From Nemertoderma westbladi (lineage: Eukaryota > Xenacoelomorpha > Nemertodermatida > Nemertodermatidae), in the NCBI GenBank assembly GCA_032718475.1, contig JAUCBJ010000292.1:1-53123 (forward strand): 53,123 nucleotides of DNA, read 5' to 3'. Shown here in pieces: positions 30,576 to 45,940 of the stretch; position 1 is the first letter of the stretch; the number at the start of each line of letters is the position of its first letter. A program made the position numbers and the translations under genes. The notes beneath the pieces are model-generated. The model saw only the letters and a list, made by a program, of their open reading frames with translations, made no database searches and was not told where the DNA came from.

Positions 30576-31516
30576 GAGCCGGAGCAGGAGCCGGAGTTTT
30601 TCAAAAATTTTAAAAATTTAATTATTTATTAAAAAAAATAAAGTATGGTTATCATTCGCCAATCGCTCATAATCAATCATACTGTAGGTCTAATTAATTT
30701 CATAATTTATAGATTTACGAATTTTCAATTTAAAATTTAAGTAATTAATTTATCACGGACAGACGGCCTGTCGCTGACGGCGACGGCCTGATGCTGACGG
30801 CGACGGCCTGACGCTGACGGCTAAAAATTACCTACAGTACCTAACTCGCTAACTGTCTAACTGTGGTAGAGGTGTGTACTGTAGGTAGCCTACCGTACGT
30901 GTACCAGTACTGCAGTACTGTACAGCAGTATGCTGGCATGACAGCAGTAAATCAGTAAATGGCTGCAGTGGTACAGTCTGACACACTGACAGTGTACAAT
31001 CATAGCATTTACAATTTTTTAAAGTAGGGCCTATCTGTAACAGTCTGCTAGTCAGCCAGCTGGGCAGTACCAGTACTGCAGTACAGTCAGTCAGTCATTG
31101 ACTTTAAGTAAATTACAGATTATACTTGATATTGAAGCTGTACTACAGTACAGCAGTACTTACTTATAGTGTTAAATAATTGTTCAGATTAGAATATGCA
31201 CGAAATATAATACTTTATTAAAAATTAACTCCGGCAATATTTTTACCGGATGCCGGAGCAGGAGCCGGAGGTGCCAAAATGGCCGGAGCCGGAGGCCGCA
31301 GCTCCGATCGAGCCCTACTAGTACATCGGCCAGGCTGTCCAGCTGTCAGGCAGTACCCGAATGACCGTATATATAATATACCGGTAGGCCTAGATTATAT
31401 TATATCAGTAGGCCTATACACTGATACAGGTATAGGTCTGTCAGTCTGTAGATCTATGCTATTACTACCGTACTAGATAGATATCCGTTAATTGATTATG
31501 TAAAGCAGTAAAGAGA

Positions 31517-31533
31517 CCCCCCCCCCCCCCCCC
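31517..31533. repeat. Poly(C) tract, 17 C
   Basis: An uninterrupted run of 17 C just before the inverted CCGGAGC-family end at 31592-31686. Confidence 0.95.
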
Positions 31534-31591
31534 TGAGCTATCTGCAAAGTTAAATACGGCAAACTCAAGGCTAAATAACAAACAATGTCAG

Positions 31592-31686
31592 AATGTTGCT
31601 CCGGTCCGGCCCCGGCTCCGGCACTTTTAGGTTGCTCCGGTCCGGTACCCGGCTCCGGCAAAAAAAATTGCTCCGGTCGAACCCTA
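31592..31686 (-). mobile_element. Right end of a CCGGAGC-family hAT-like element
   Basis: Repeats of GCTCCGGTCCGG and GGCTCCGGCA lead to the terminus GCTCCGGTCGAACCCTA, the inverse of the left end at 9310. See the entry at 9310 for the possible pairing across the nest. The plus frame at 31593-31790 is spurious. Confidence 0.6.
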
Positions 31687-31708
31687 CTACAGTACTAGCT
31701 AGTACAGT

Positions 31709-32603
31709 CAGGAACACTGGTCACAATATGTCCAATTTACAGCCAGAATGTGTCCGCGGAAAACGCTCTCAGAGTGAAATTTCTCCATAGAAAACAATGC
31801 TAAATTTCATTTGAAAACCGGCAGTGAAATTTTAACATTGGCATTCTAAAAATTATGCCATTAGAATCGCAATAAAATTCTGTATAAATTAATTTGAGAA
31901 TTAGAATCTCATCGTTGGGATAACTATCATAATATTAAAAATAAAAATGTGCCCAGCTTCTGCTTTGAGTACTAGTGGAGTTACAGCCAAAATATGTCCG
32001 GAAATATAATCGCAGCCTGTGAAGGACAAATAGTGGCTGCACGGACACTTTCTGGCCGGTCCTACGAATTACCCCAAAATACCCCAAAACACCCCAAAAT
32101 ACCCCAAAACACCCCAAAAGACCCCAAAATAGTATAAAACTACCCCAAAATACCCCAAAATAGTTTAGAATTACCCCAAAATACCCCAAAATAGTTTAGA
32201 ATTACCCCAAAATACTTTTTTTTCAGCCTTTGTTTTGGAAATTTAATTTACCCCCAAATATGGCAAAATGACGAATTACCCCAAAATAATGACGAATTAC
32301 CCCAAAATAATTAAAATTTTTTTCTTCACTCTCGTTTATTGTTTTGGTTAAAAAAACTTGCCACTGTAACCTGCTCCTTTCCCTCGCTGTTAAAAAACAT
32401 GGTTAGCTTATTTTGGGGTATTTTGGGGTAATTTTTTAGCCTTTTTGGGGTATTTTGGGGTAATATTTGACTATTTTGGGGTATTTTGGAGTATTTTGGG
32501 GTGTTTTGGGGTATTTTGGGGTAATTCGTAGGACCCCTTTCTGGCTGTAAATATGTGGACAATTTTTGGCTGAGCTTCAGCCAGAAAGTGACCAGTGTTC
32601 CTA
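31709..32603. mobile_element. TIR element, GGAACACTGGTCAC ends
   Basis: The ends read CAGGAACACTGGTCAC (31709) and, inverted, TAGGAACACTGGTCAC (from 32603). Similarity extends outward through CTAGCTAGTACAGT on both sides (28 of 30 bases match). Subterminal words such as TTACAGCCAGAA and TGTCC recur in both orientations. It is interrupted by the element at 32057-32536. No clear target duplication. Confidence 0.65.
32057..32536. mobile_element. 480-bp MITE of ACCCCAAAAT repeats, 9-bp target duplication
   Basis: Inverted ends of about 28 bp begin GGTCCTACGAATTACCCCAA. The left half is dominated by ACCCCAAAAT units, the right half by the inverse ATTTTGGGGT. CTTTCTGGC is duplicated at 32048-32056 and 32537-32545. 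It is nested in 31709-32603, and its relative at 8121-8600 shares the terminus. No coding capacity; the frames at 31935-32189 and 32326-32562 are artefacts. Confidence 0.85.
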
Positions 32604-33439
32604 ACTGTAGTAGCTAGGCCCTATACGGTACATATCTGCATATATATATTTATTTGAGATTCCGTATTAAAATAGGCCTATTACAGTTGGGTATTCTCAG
32701 CGAGATTTGGTTTCTTTGTGAAACCAAATCTGGTTTCACTAATTCAAAGTATCACTAACAAATCCCTTTCAAAAATTAAATTTAAAAATTGTAATAATAA
32801 TCATAGGAATAGATTTACAAAAATAATACCACCAGAAGGCCCTTACAAAACTGTATTGTTTGTACGTTACGAAATTTTGTTTCCATGTGCTGTTTTTTAA
32901 TAAACACAACAAAAACAATTTGCGACCAGATTTGGTTTCACGACATTTTCTTTAGGTTGGAATAATGATGTAATGGCGGTCTGCCTTTGAGTTACCACTG
33001 CACCTTGGATGAGTGACAGACTAATTGCCTCTGGGCTTTCAGCTAACCAGCTAACTGGAGCCTCACAGAGAGCACAGGTGGCTAGGAAGGGAGAATAGTT
33101 AGCTGGTTAGTTAGGCAAGCTGGTGGATATGAGGTAGACACACACCAGGCCAAGCCAGCCTAGCTACAGCTCTGTCGGTATTACTTACTAACCGACCTTG
33201 TGTATGTTGATGGCTTGCCGCCCACCTTGGACACAATGCAATTTGGGTTGTGTTCCAATATGTAAATGTAAAGGCCTCACCTCTTGCTTACAACCCTGTG
33301 GGCTTAGGCTGTGGTTTTATTAAACCGTCATATTGGCCTACTGTATGTAGCTAGGGTGGATGAGCTACATGAGTTTCCCTAAAATTATACTTGGACATGG
33401 ACATGGACAAGTTGGCCTTTAGTCTGTCTATATATTTAT

Positions 33440-33835
33440 TTTATTTAAGGAATGTGCAGATTTTGGAATACAATTGTATTCCTAAATAAGAAACCCAGGT
33501 CAAAAAGTTCTTATTTAGGGACGTTTAGTATTTATGTGTACAATTTCGATATCCTAAATAAGGTAAATTTAAAAAATCCCCCTTATTTAGGAACTAGTCA
33601 TATTTTTGATGCAATTTTAAAACCTTGTAGAAAAAAAACCGGACGGTGAAATGTTTTCTGGTTTTTTGCTTTATACTTCTACATTGTGAAATAAAATTAT
33701 GCGGTATTTTTTCCTGAAACAAGTTATTGCATAGGCCTATTATATCTAAAAAATATCCAAAAAAGGCCCAAAAACCCCTAAATAAGAGCCATTTTCCTTA
33801 AATAAGAACCCACTTTTGGAGCTTATTTAAGGGTA
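33440..33835. repeat. Block of CTTATTTAGG words in both orientations
   Basis: CTTATTTAGG, CCTAAATAAG or one-base variants occur about eight times (near 33444, 33480, 33510, 33550, 33582, 33776, 33798 and 33823). This resembles the subterminal word arrays of the other TIR elements here, so it is probably a small transposon. I could not fix its ends. Confidence 0.5.
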
Positions 33836-33850
33836 TGTTCCCTACTGCCA

Positions 33851-34509
33851 GGTGTCTGCACCACTGTCTGCACCACTCTGTCTGCACCACTGTCCGCACC
33901 AGGTGTCTGCACCACTGTCTGCACCACTATATCAGTATATGCACCAGGTGTCTGCACCACTGTCTACACCACCGTCTGCACCACTGTCTGCACCAGTGTC
34001 AGCACCACTGTCCGCACCAGGTGTCTGCACCACTGCCTGCACCACTGTCCGCACCAGGTGTCTGCACCACTGCCTGCACCACTGTCTGCACCACTGTCTG
34101 CACCAGTATCTGCACCACTGTCTGCACCAGGTGTCTGTAGCACTGCCTGCACCACTGTCTGCACCACTGTCCGCACCAGGTGTCTGCACCACTGCCTGCA
34201 CCACTGTCCGCACCAGGTGTCTGCACCACTGCCTGCACCACTGTCTGCACCACTGTCTGCACCAATGTATGCACCAGGTGTCTGCACCACTGTCTACACC
34301 ACTGTCTGCACCACTGTCTGCACCACTGTCTGCACCACTCTTCCGCACCAGGTGTCTGCACCACTGCCTGCACCACTGTCCGCACCAGGTGTCTGCACCA
34401 CTATCTGCACCACTGTCTGCACCACTGTATGCACCAGGTGTCTGCACCACTGTCCGCACCAGGTGTCTGCACCAATGTCTGCACCACTGTCTGCTTAACG
34501 TTTACACCC
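33851..34509. mobile_element. One arm of a fold-back element, GTCTGCACCACT array
   Basis: About 650 bp of CTGCACCACTGT / CGCACCAGGTGT units end in CTGCTTAACGTTTACACCC at 34509, the same terminus as the fold-back element 9856-10903 and the 56-bp element at 2535. All units have one orientation and the opposite end is missing, so this is a half element. TAATATTAT follows it but is not found on the left. All open frames across it are periodic artefacts. Confidence 0.8.
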
Positions 34510-35402
34510 TAATATTATGATTACGGATTTCCTATTTATTACTGTATATGTTTCCGGACATTATGTTTGCATTATTACTGTCGGACACTCGGACAGAATA
34601 TAGGCCTATGTTCCCACATTTTTGGTATTTTTTGGGAACATAATGTCCGGGAACATACAGTGCCGCGGAACATATGTCCTGTTGTCGTTTGTCCAGGCTG
34701 CCAGGTACCTGGGAACTTAACTAAAACCCAATACCAATATCTGGCAATATTGGGCTGCAGCCATATAAGCATAGAGATTAATAGCAACAGCCATATTCCA
34801 CATTAAACTGTTAAACCCACTCTCTTGTCTCTCCTTACTCTGACCACCATTAATTACTCCCACACCAACACACAGCAGCCAGGCAGCAACAGGTTTGGCT
34901 ACACAATAAAACTAACTATCCCTATACGAATATAATAGTAACTGATTAAGGCTGTAAGGACTGTGGAGTGGACTACTGGGGGTTGGAGGTTAATAACCTG
35001 CCTTGGCTATGGTATATTATTAGCCTTGGGCAATGCTGTGCTAGCCAGCTAGCTACCCAAGACTCTGGTGTATATAAAGCAAAGCCTTAGTTTAGGTACC
35101 TACTGTAAACAGAGGTACCTTCCTACAGGATAACATGGCCTCAGGGCTAAATACATGAAATAGAATAGCACCAACTTCCAGCCAGTGCTTGTTGTTAGGC
35201 AATTGACTCTCAGATACATGTCACTCATATCCCAGTAGCAAAGTCGGGCATCCTTTGATGTCCTGAGATCTCAAAGGAAACCAGATTTGGTTTCAATTTA
35301 GAGTAAGAGTGAAACCAGATTTGGTTTCATGAGGAAACCAAATCTCGCTGAGAATACCCAACTGTATTATTAGTAATATTATATGTCGTAACCATTGATA
35401 TA

Positions 35403-36612
35403 CCGTAATTCGGGGTGACTTGATACATTGAGGTGACTTGATACAGCAAGTTATACTTTTTTTCTTTAACGGATTGTGGGTGATTGCGTGATGTTATGAT
35501 AAAAATTGAAATATTAGAAGATGTCTGAATAAATTGTCTATCAAATAGTAAAATAAATTTTGTCATTGCTTCGCATTTGTGATCTCTAGAGCCAAGAATG
35601 CATTGTTCAAAAATTCACTTTTTTTCAAAGTCAAAATATAGGTCGAATTTTTGACACTTTGGGTTAATGTTGTTAAAAAATTATTTTTACAGATGCTAAT
35701 AGATGAGTTTGAATATTATGATCCTAAAAAAAATTTACAAATTTTTATATGAATTGGGGGTGGAGTGCCCGATTTTTGAAAGTGTGTCTCAAAATGGGGT
35801 GACTTGATACATATATATGGTATAATGTAGGCGAAAATGTTCTGATACCTGTGACTTAAACGTTGATTTTGCAAAATTTGTGCTTAAATCAGTAAATTCA
35901 TTGATTTAGTTTGCAGTTTTTTCTAAAATGTTTTGTCTTATTTACTGATGTCAGGATGTCACAATGCAATGAAAGTCTTTTTCGTTTTTAAACTTCAATT
36001 TAACTTGTTAAATATTGTTATATGTTAAATTTTCTAAAGTATTTTATCTTTACTTAAACCTTAAATTTGCAAAATTTGTGCTTAAATTCATTGTTTTAGT
36101 TTCCAGTTTTTTCTAAAATGTTTTGTCTTACTTACTGGTGTCAGGATGTCACTATACAATGAAGGTCATTTTCGTTTTTAAAGTGCAATTTAACTTGTTA
36201 AATATGAAATATTTTGCCATAAAAAATGGAGTTATTTTTAATTTTAGCTATAATTTTATATCCCCGTTAGGTGGGGACTTCGTTCTTTTTTTAAAATTTC
36301 CAAGATGTATCAAGTCACCCCCACACTGCCACACCTACAACATGATCAAAACTCATTCACAGAGTGGTATTATTGCGGAAAATTTGCTTGTGTATCAAGT
36401 CACCCCGTTATGTGGGGTGACTTGATACAGCTGGTTTTTACGAAAAAAACACCACTAGACTAAGCACCTGAAATAGTGCTTTAGTCTAGTGGTGTAGACA
36501 ATACTCATCCCGACTATAAAATTTTATTTTTATTCCATCTGTGTAGGATAAAAACTTCAGAAGATATTCACAGTTAAAGGCAAAAACTGTATCAAGTCAC
36601 CCCGAATTACGG
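35403..36612. mobile_element. 1210-bp MITE with TA flanks, GTGACTTGATACA family
   Basis: Perfect 25-bp inverted ends begin CCGTAATTCGGGGTGACTTG. TA flanks both sides (35401-35402 and 36613-36614), as in Tc1/mariner-related elements. The word GGGGTGACTTGATACA or its inverse recurs at about 35430, 35795, 36308, 36392 and 36414 as well as at the ends. No transposase. Its terminus resembles that of the element at 40170-42177 (CCGTA...GGGT.ACTT), so the two may belong to related families. Confidence 0.85.
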
Positions 36613-36614
36613 TA

Positions 36615-37156
36615 ATTAACGCTGGTGATATTTTTTTTTCAAATAAAACAATGTATTCGATATAAAAACGTAACGGAAAACACTATTTTCCACTCATTTT
36701 CTTCAGCGAGATACAGATATTCTGCCCTCGTGTGTTGAGTTTTCCACTCGTTGGCATTTTAACACTCGCTTCGCTCGTGCTAAAAACCTGCCAACTCTTA
36801 TAAAACTCAAGGTACAGGTGTAGAGGTAGGCCCTACCAGTAGGCCTAATACTTGTGTAGGCCCTATAACAATTAGGCAGTTGGGCTTAACATACAGCTGT
36901 ACAGTTGGCTTATATAATTAAGTCATACTGTCATACTTAATAAAATTGTTAGCTGACGTACCGTAACATAATACTGTAATAACAATAGTCAGATAGTACC
37001 GGGCCTAGTTAAAATAAATTTTCAAATTCTCCGGAATTATGGTGAAATGATCTGGTTGTTTGAAGAATTGTAAATGACAATGAGAAATAAACGAGAGCGA
37101 AGCGAGCGAAATTTTTTTGTGTATTTTCGTGATTTCAATTAATTTGTGGTGCGCAT
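36615..37156. other. No gene seen
   Basis: AT-rich spacer with two GCGAAGCGAGCG-like words (about 36765 and 37094) in opposite orientation, perhaps a decayed palindromic repeat. Nothing else is recognised. Confidence 0.5.
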
Positions 37157-40009
37157 CAGTCTATTGAAAAGTTTTATTTTCTGCGCCGAACGCGGCGCCG
37201 GGTGCCAAAAATCCTGCGCCGGCTCTGAGCAAAACCACGCCGGGTGCAAAAAATCCTGCGCCGACTCTGTGCAAAACCACGCCGGGTGCAAAAATCCTGC
37301 GCCGGCTCTGTGCAATGCAAAATGGTGCGCTGGGTGAAAAATCTTCCACCAGGTCTTCAAAGCTGCACCGGGCTGACTGGTATAAAACATAAAATCTGCC
37401 TGTTATACTGTACAGTACCTGTAGTTTATTCGGTTATCTATAATACTGCAGCTGCACTAATCCGAGTTGTTACTTAAACGAACGAAAGTTGTGGGTGGGT
37501 GAAATGAAAATAAGGATACAGAGACGGAAAACCTTAATAAAGACAAATGCAACAAGTACAGTAGGTACGTTGTTTTGTTATTCCAAAAGTGTAACATTAC
37601 GAAACAACTACTTAAGAAACACTGCATGTAAATTTTTGTTGTCAAGTAAAGTGTACATTTTTTGAAATTACTCAAATGTTACAATATGAATTATAGAAAG
37701 AATATTAAATAGGCCTACTAAAAATTAAAGACTACTTCAGTAGGCCTAGTCCTTGTATTTATGTACTACGATCTACTTTATTACATACTACGTACTGTGG
37801 TCCTATACGTCTATGCTACAGATACGGTATGTCTGAATGAATAATGACTAGCTGTATGTTATGTTATGTTATTAATATCGCCAGAATAACAATAACATAT
37901 TAATTTTTGCACATGTACGTACACGTACAGTAGATTAAAATAAAATGAACATATATCTGCAAAGTACGCTAATAAGCGTATGTACTATTGTAAGAAAAAT
38001 ACGGATAATGGTATTCAGGTAAAATTAGTAAAATAATTAAAATTATAGTTTATTTACAGTACTTACAGTTGGTGCATATTAATTATTTAGAAAAAATGAA
38101 ATTACAGAAAAATTAAATTAAAAACCGGCAAAGCATACTTACAGTAGGTTCAAGGGCTTCAACAACATACAGTACCAAAGGCAAACATATTAATAAGGAC
38201 AAGTTTACAATACTCTATAGGATACAACACAACGATACGTAGTTATACGGAACATAAATTTGGTACCGTAGGTATGTCGCATAAGTAAAATATTACTGCT
38301 GAAATAAAACGTGCAAAGTAAAGTAACTACAACAGATAGGATAACAATTAAACATAAAAAAACACTATTTTAAAATTTAACACAAAAAAAGTTTATTGGG
38401 ATTGAAAAATGAAAATAATAGGTACTGTAGCTAGATTTTAGTAAAGATATCGTTGTATCCGAAAGATATCGCTTTCGCTACTGCCACTTGGGGCACAGGA
38501 GTATCACTATATATTCATTTTAAAGGACATTTCGCAGTCTAGTCTCAATATGCTCAATCATGGAGTACCAAGGGTATTACGTGCATTAACAACACTTTCC
38601 GGTAATGGTAAAGGATTCCAAATGTTTGCAACGCTGTCTGCAAAGTTGTTGCGTGTTAGCATTGGTGGAGTTAGGAACGAAACTGCTCAAATTTGTCAAT
38701 CCCGTTGATAAACTTGTATGTTATTATAAGGTCGGCTAGTACACGGCGATATATTAATGTCGGCAGTTTGAGTGCAAGTAGTCGGTTTTCATATTACAAC
38801 TCAGCCAGCGATAGTACAACTGTACATGTACAAGGCGAGTGACCACACGGTGTTGTACTTGTTGAAGACGTTCAATATTTATCATGTCGGAGGAATGACG
38901 AACAAACAACTTTGTCGTATTCAAGGAGAGGCCGAACAAGGGATTTGTATAACAGGGTCAGAGGGTAAACATCGGAGCTTCCAAATATGTAAAAGTTCTT
39001 CATATTAAATGTACGACTCGCATGGCGCGGGCTGCAGTCTTTGTGCAGTGAGCTGTGATGCTGTGAAAGACAAGTCTGGTGTAAATGTAATTCCAAAATC
39101 ACGTTCCTCGGTTGCCGATAGAAGTGTCCATCCATTCATTGTGTAAAACGTTGCTTGGGGATTTCTAGAACATAGATGTATGCATGACCTTGCACTTGGA
39201 GTCATTGAACTGAAATTTCCAATGGCTACACATGTGTGTCGGTAATAAATTGTTTCATTATCAATAGTGCCATAGTATAAGTCGTTTTGTTTTATTCACT
39301 GTTCAACTTCATTCTGTCTGCCTGTTTTATTATATGTGCAGTTTTATTTATACGCTTCTATGACAGCGACAGCGGTGTCTCCATCCAAATAATATAATAT
39401 AATATAAATATAGCTTATACAATCAGACAATACAGCAATATTATGTAAATAAATAAACTGACTATGACCAATAGCAATAATGACTGATCAGCTGATAGCT
39501 GGAACTGTGATAGCCTACCTGCCTACTGCATAACAGCATAAGGTTAAATACGTAAATAAATGACCAGTTGCAGTCAGCCAGTGCTGCAGTGTGAGTTTCC
39601 TTTTCTGCCTCCTGCATGGCCAGTTGTTATTGTGTTGCTGTGCTGTTCTGCTGTTGGTCTGATGAACGCATGTCTGCTGTCTCAGTCTCACTGTCTGCCT
39701 GGTGCTAGGTTCGGCTGATTTCTGCGCCAGGCAAATATGTATACGCCGGGTGTGCTGGGCTGATTCCTGCTCCGGCGCCGGGTCAATTTCTGCAGCGTCG
39801 ACGCCGGGAATATTTCGACGCCTGCTGCGCCGAGCGCAGCATCTCTACCATTGCCAGTGCTCCGCCGGCTATGCCGGCGTAGCACATCTCTGCGCCGACC
39901 CTTCCGGCTCATTGCCCGGCGTAGCACATTTCTGCGCCAGCTCCCGGCGCAAGTTATAGTGCTGCGCCGAACGTGCTCGGCGTACATGTAAAACTTTTCA
40001 ATAGGGCTG
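37157..40009. mobile_element. hAT-like TIR element, CGCCGGG family
   Basis: The ends are CAGTCTATTGAAAAGTTTTA (37157) and, inverted, CAGCCCTATTGAAAAGTTTT (from 40009). Both subterminal blocks (37180-37340 and 39710-39980) are packed with CGCCGGGTGCAAAAATCCTG-like and GCGCCGGCTCTG words. No 8-bp duplication is visible, so the hAT assignment rests on terminal style only. Its interior holds a dead LINE fragment (38750-39210). The remaining interior has no gene. The Arg-rich frames at 37139-37390 and 39688-40092 are artefacts of the GC-rich repeats. Confidence 0.65.
38750..39210 (-). pseudogene. LINE reverse transcriptase C-terminal remnant
   Basis: Minus-strand fragments line up in order with the end of a non-LTR reverse transcriptase. 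LSATEERDFGITF lies at about 39110-39170, LLYKSLVRPLLEYDKVVCSS at about 38890-38960, and MINIERLQQVQHRVVTRLV at about 38830-38890. They fall in different frames, so the copy is dead. The spelling resembles Jockey/CR1/L2-type elements rather than the 5.2-5.8 kb remnant. Confidence 0.75.
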
Positions 40010-40169
40010 TAGGGGATCAGAGCTGCGCGCTTAGGCGCAACGCGCATCTGTCTCACCCAAACGCGCAACTCGCGCATCTGGTTCGCGGTCATTCGCGCAG
40101 GTACCGGTACGCGTCCGTGTTTTGCAGCATGAATTCCAACCTGGCAGACTGTTCCTCTTTGAGAATGTA

Positions 40170-42177
40170 CCGTAGAACTGGGTAACTTTGGCCTGTCAAG
40201 GTAACTTTGGCCTTTTTTGGGAAAGGACTGTAGGGTGCCTTTTTTCTAACTAAGAAGTATGAAAACATAATTTTTTTGCACTGATTTGAAGAAAAACTTA
40301 TCCTTGTCTTGTTTTTCGTATATTTATTACTACAACAGACATATAAAATCTACAAACGGATCATTTAAATTGTGGTGTTATTTTGCTACTTTAAGAACCC
40401 TTCCAAACTTCGCCTGTGCAGTCTGACTAGGATTAACTGAGTAAACAAATTGTGGTCGGGGTTCATGGGCATATTATCATGACTACGTTGAGTAGTTTTC
40501 TTGAGCATTCCATTTTATTTTCACTAGGATCTTCGTAGGTCAAAGTTAGACTGCCTAAAATTGCTTAATATTGGGTAACTTTGTCCTATCATTTTACTGC
40601 GTCTATCATTGGCCTGCTACCACCTGTACACTGTACAGGTACAACTCGCAGCATATCATACCATCTACGGTACACATACCACTCACTCACTAGGCACCTT
40701 GGCCATCAATCAGTCAGTAAAGCATACAATGTACATTCCATATCAGCCTTATTATCTATCCATCGAGTACCACTCCAATAGGTAGCGTAATAATATTTTC
40801 AACTTTATTTGTCTTATTACTGTATTATGACGTATTAAACTGTAAACTGCGATTTCATTCTGTTTTGTCACGAGATTCTCCTTGAAGTTAGATGTTATTT
40901 ATTTTCTTGTCGTCGGGCTAGTCTTGTCAACGACCTCTGTTTCTACTTCTAGTGAGATCTTCGACGGTGATACAGATGCAGCTACCGGTAATGAGATTAG
41001 TAACGATGGAGTAACGATTAGTAGCAATAAAGTCGCGATTATTAAAGATGAATTGACTCTTTGTAGTTTGTGCAATGATTTAAATCCTCCTAATCATCCT
41101 AAGAGATATTTAATCGACTGGGAAGCTGTGACACTAATGATTGTGTTGTGACAAGTGGTACCATGCTATCTGCGTGGAGAGATCTGTTGGCAAGGGAAAG
41201 GAAGCTAGAGATGTTTGTGCTCATGCACATACCAGTAATGAGAACAGAACAACTGACAATGAACTGCATGACGATAGTCCCTTAACTTAATGCAGGACAT
41301 CGCTTCTCTCCAATATATCTAAGTGAGTTGCACACTGAACTGTTGAAGACGCCAATACATTGCAATAGACTTCATTTATATACTGTTCTACTTTTGTATG
41401 ATCCAGCCAGCCTGGACTAATAGGTCAGTGTCACGTTTTATTTTCAATGTATGTTTTTTAAATCTAATTTTGCAATAAATCTTGTGCTAATTATGTCTGT
41501 ATAATGCTATGTGTGTGTATAGTATACTTTCAGTGTCTTTTGTATTATATTACTGGTATTTAGTGCCGTTTCAATATATTTTTTCAATCTAAATTTGCAA
41601 TAAATCTTGTGCTAATTATTTCTGTATAATGCTGTATACTTTCAGTGTATTTTGTATTATATTACATTATATTAGTGTCGTTTCAATGTATTATTTCAAT
41701 CTTCATAAATACTTCTTGTCTGTCAGTCTGTTGTCTGTATATTTGTACTTGTATGCCTATTATTGTACTTGTGTATGTAATGATCTTTGTGCTAATTATA
41801 TTTGGATATGCTGTTTGCATCGGTGTCTTATATAGCCTAAATTTTTAGGCTCTGTTTTCTTTTTTTAAAAACATTCAACTAGGCCAATGTTAGCATTATG
41901 GAGGGGTTTCTTTAGCTAAAGATGGAATATGTGCTTACTACAACGACACAATATAGTGATAGGCCAATGTTAGCCTTTCTCAGGGTAACATTGGCCTACT
42001 CGAGAAATTAAAAAAAAAGCAACCTCACAACCTCTGAGGTCGGTTGCAAGGTTGCTCTATGTAAAATACACCTCGGACTTATGGTTTTAAAACCATAAAA
42101 ACATTATTTATTTTGAGTTCGTTTGACAGGCCTTGCATTGAATGTAAAAATTAGGCCAAAGTTACCCTGTTCTACGG
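40170..42177. mobile_element. 2.0-kb TIR element with TA flanks, GGTAACTTTGGCC family
   Basis: Inverted ends of 24 bp (one mismatch) begin CCGTAGAACTGGGTAACTTT. TA flanks both sides (40168-40169 and 42178-42179). GGTAACTTTGGCC-like words recur at about 40198, 40574, 41881, 41961 and 41984. It carries a broken PHD-finger sequence (40882-41290). Two copies of a block with TTTGCAATAAATCTTGTGCT, about 118 bp apart, lie at 41471 and 41595. TA flanks plus a C-terminal PHD-like finger would fit a Tc1/mariner or pogo-type derivative that lost its catalytic core. It ends 66 bp before the GRK start codon. Confidence 0.82.
40882..41290 (+). pseudogene. Broken PHD-type zinc finger, transposase remnant
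   Basis: The open frame to 41151 has a Ser/Thr/Asp-rich linker then TLCSLCNDLNPPNHPKR and an IDWEA segment. Two small frame shifts follow (near 41126 and 41140-41155). After them a Cys pair and a WYHAICVER segment appear in other frames, and that last frame closes with TAA near 41290. Together the spacing matches the Cys4-His-Cys3 pattern of a PHD finger, which some Tc1/mariner/pogo-class transposases carry at the C terminus. There is no DDE core here. The hydrophobic start is not a signal peptide, since the frame has no nearby ATG in phase. Confidence 0.6.
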
Positions 42178-42222
42178 TATAGGCCTAGAATGTACCAGTA
42201 CCTGTACTGTTATTTAATTTGA

Positions 42223-45940
<3,718 letters not shown>

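Larger units (their letters stand above)
11619..31317. mobile_element. hAT-like element, CCGGAGC family, split by the BEL/Pao element
   Basis: The perfect 16-bp inverted ends are TAGGGCTCGATCGGAG (11619-11634) and its inverse (31302-31317). An 8-bp target duplication CTAGTACA flanks them (11611-11618 and 31318-31325). The element's own DNA is only 11619-11690 and 30581-31317, about 800 bp, because the BEL/Pao retrotransposon landed in its left subterminal repeat. Both ends carry GCCGGAGC and GGAGCAGGAGCCGG words. There is no transposase, so it is non-autonomous. Confidence 0.88.
32684..35364. mobile_element. 2.7-kb TIR element, long inverted ends
   Basis: The ends start CAGTTGGGTATTCTCAGCGA and match over 57 bp with three differences. 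They contain AAACCAAATCTGGTTTC palindromes, and the same word recurs at about 32925 and 35280. TA flanks both ends (32682-32683 and 35365-35366), and in fact TATTA does, so the duplication may be 2 or 5 bp; TA would fit Tc1/mariner relatives. Its interior contains a CTTATTTAGG-rich block and a GTCTGCACCACT array. I saw no transposase. The region 34520-35280 inside it has no gene. Confidence 0.75.

Noticed and set aside
9302-31694. Firm call of an outer hAT element from 9310 to 31686
   Set aside because: The 17-bp ends match, but the flanking octamers CTAGCTAG and CTACAGTA do not, so I list only the two ends.
33835-34520. Frames of up to 222 codons on both strands
   Set aside because: These arise from the same GTCTGCACCACT array as at 10 kb; there is no protein-like composition.
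39688-40092. 134-codon Arg-rich minus-strand frame
   Set aside because: It spans CGCCGGG and CGCGCA repeats at transposon ends and shows no domain.
40882-41151. Small secreted protein with signal peptide
   Set aside because: The open frame starts at TTG with no nearby in-phase ATG, and its end aligns with a broken PHD finger.
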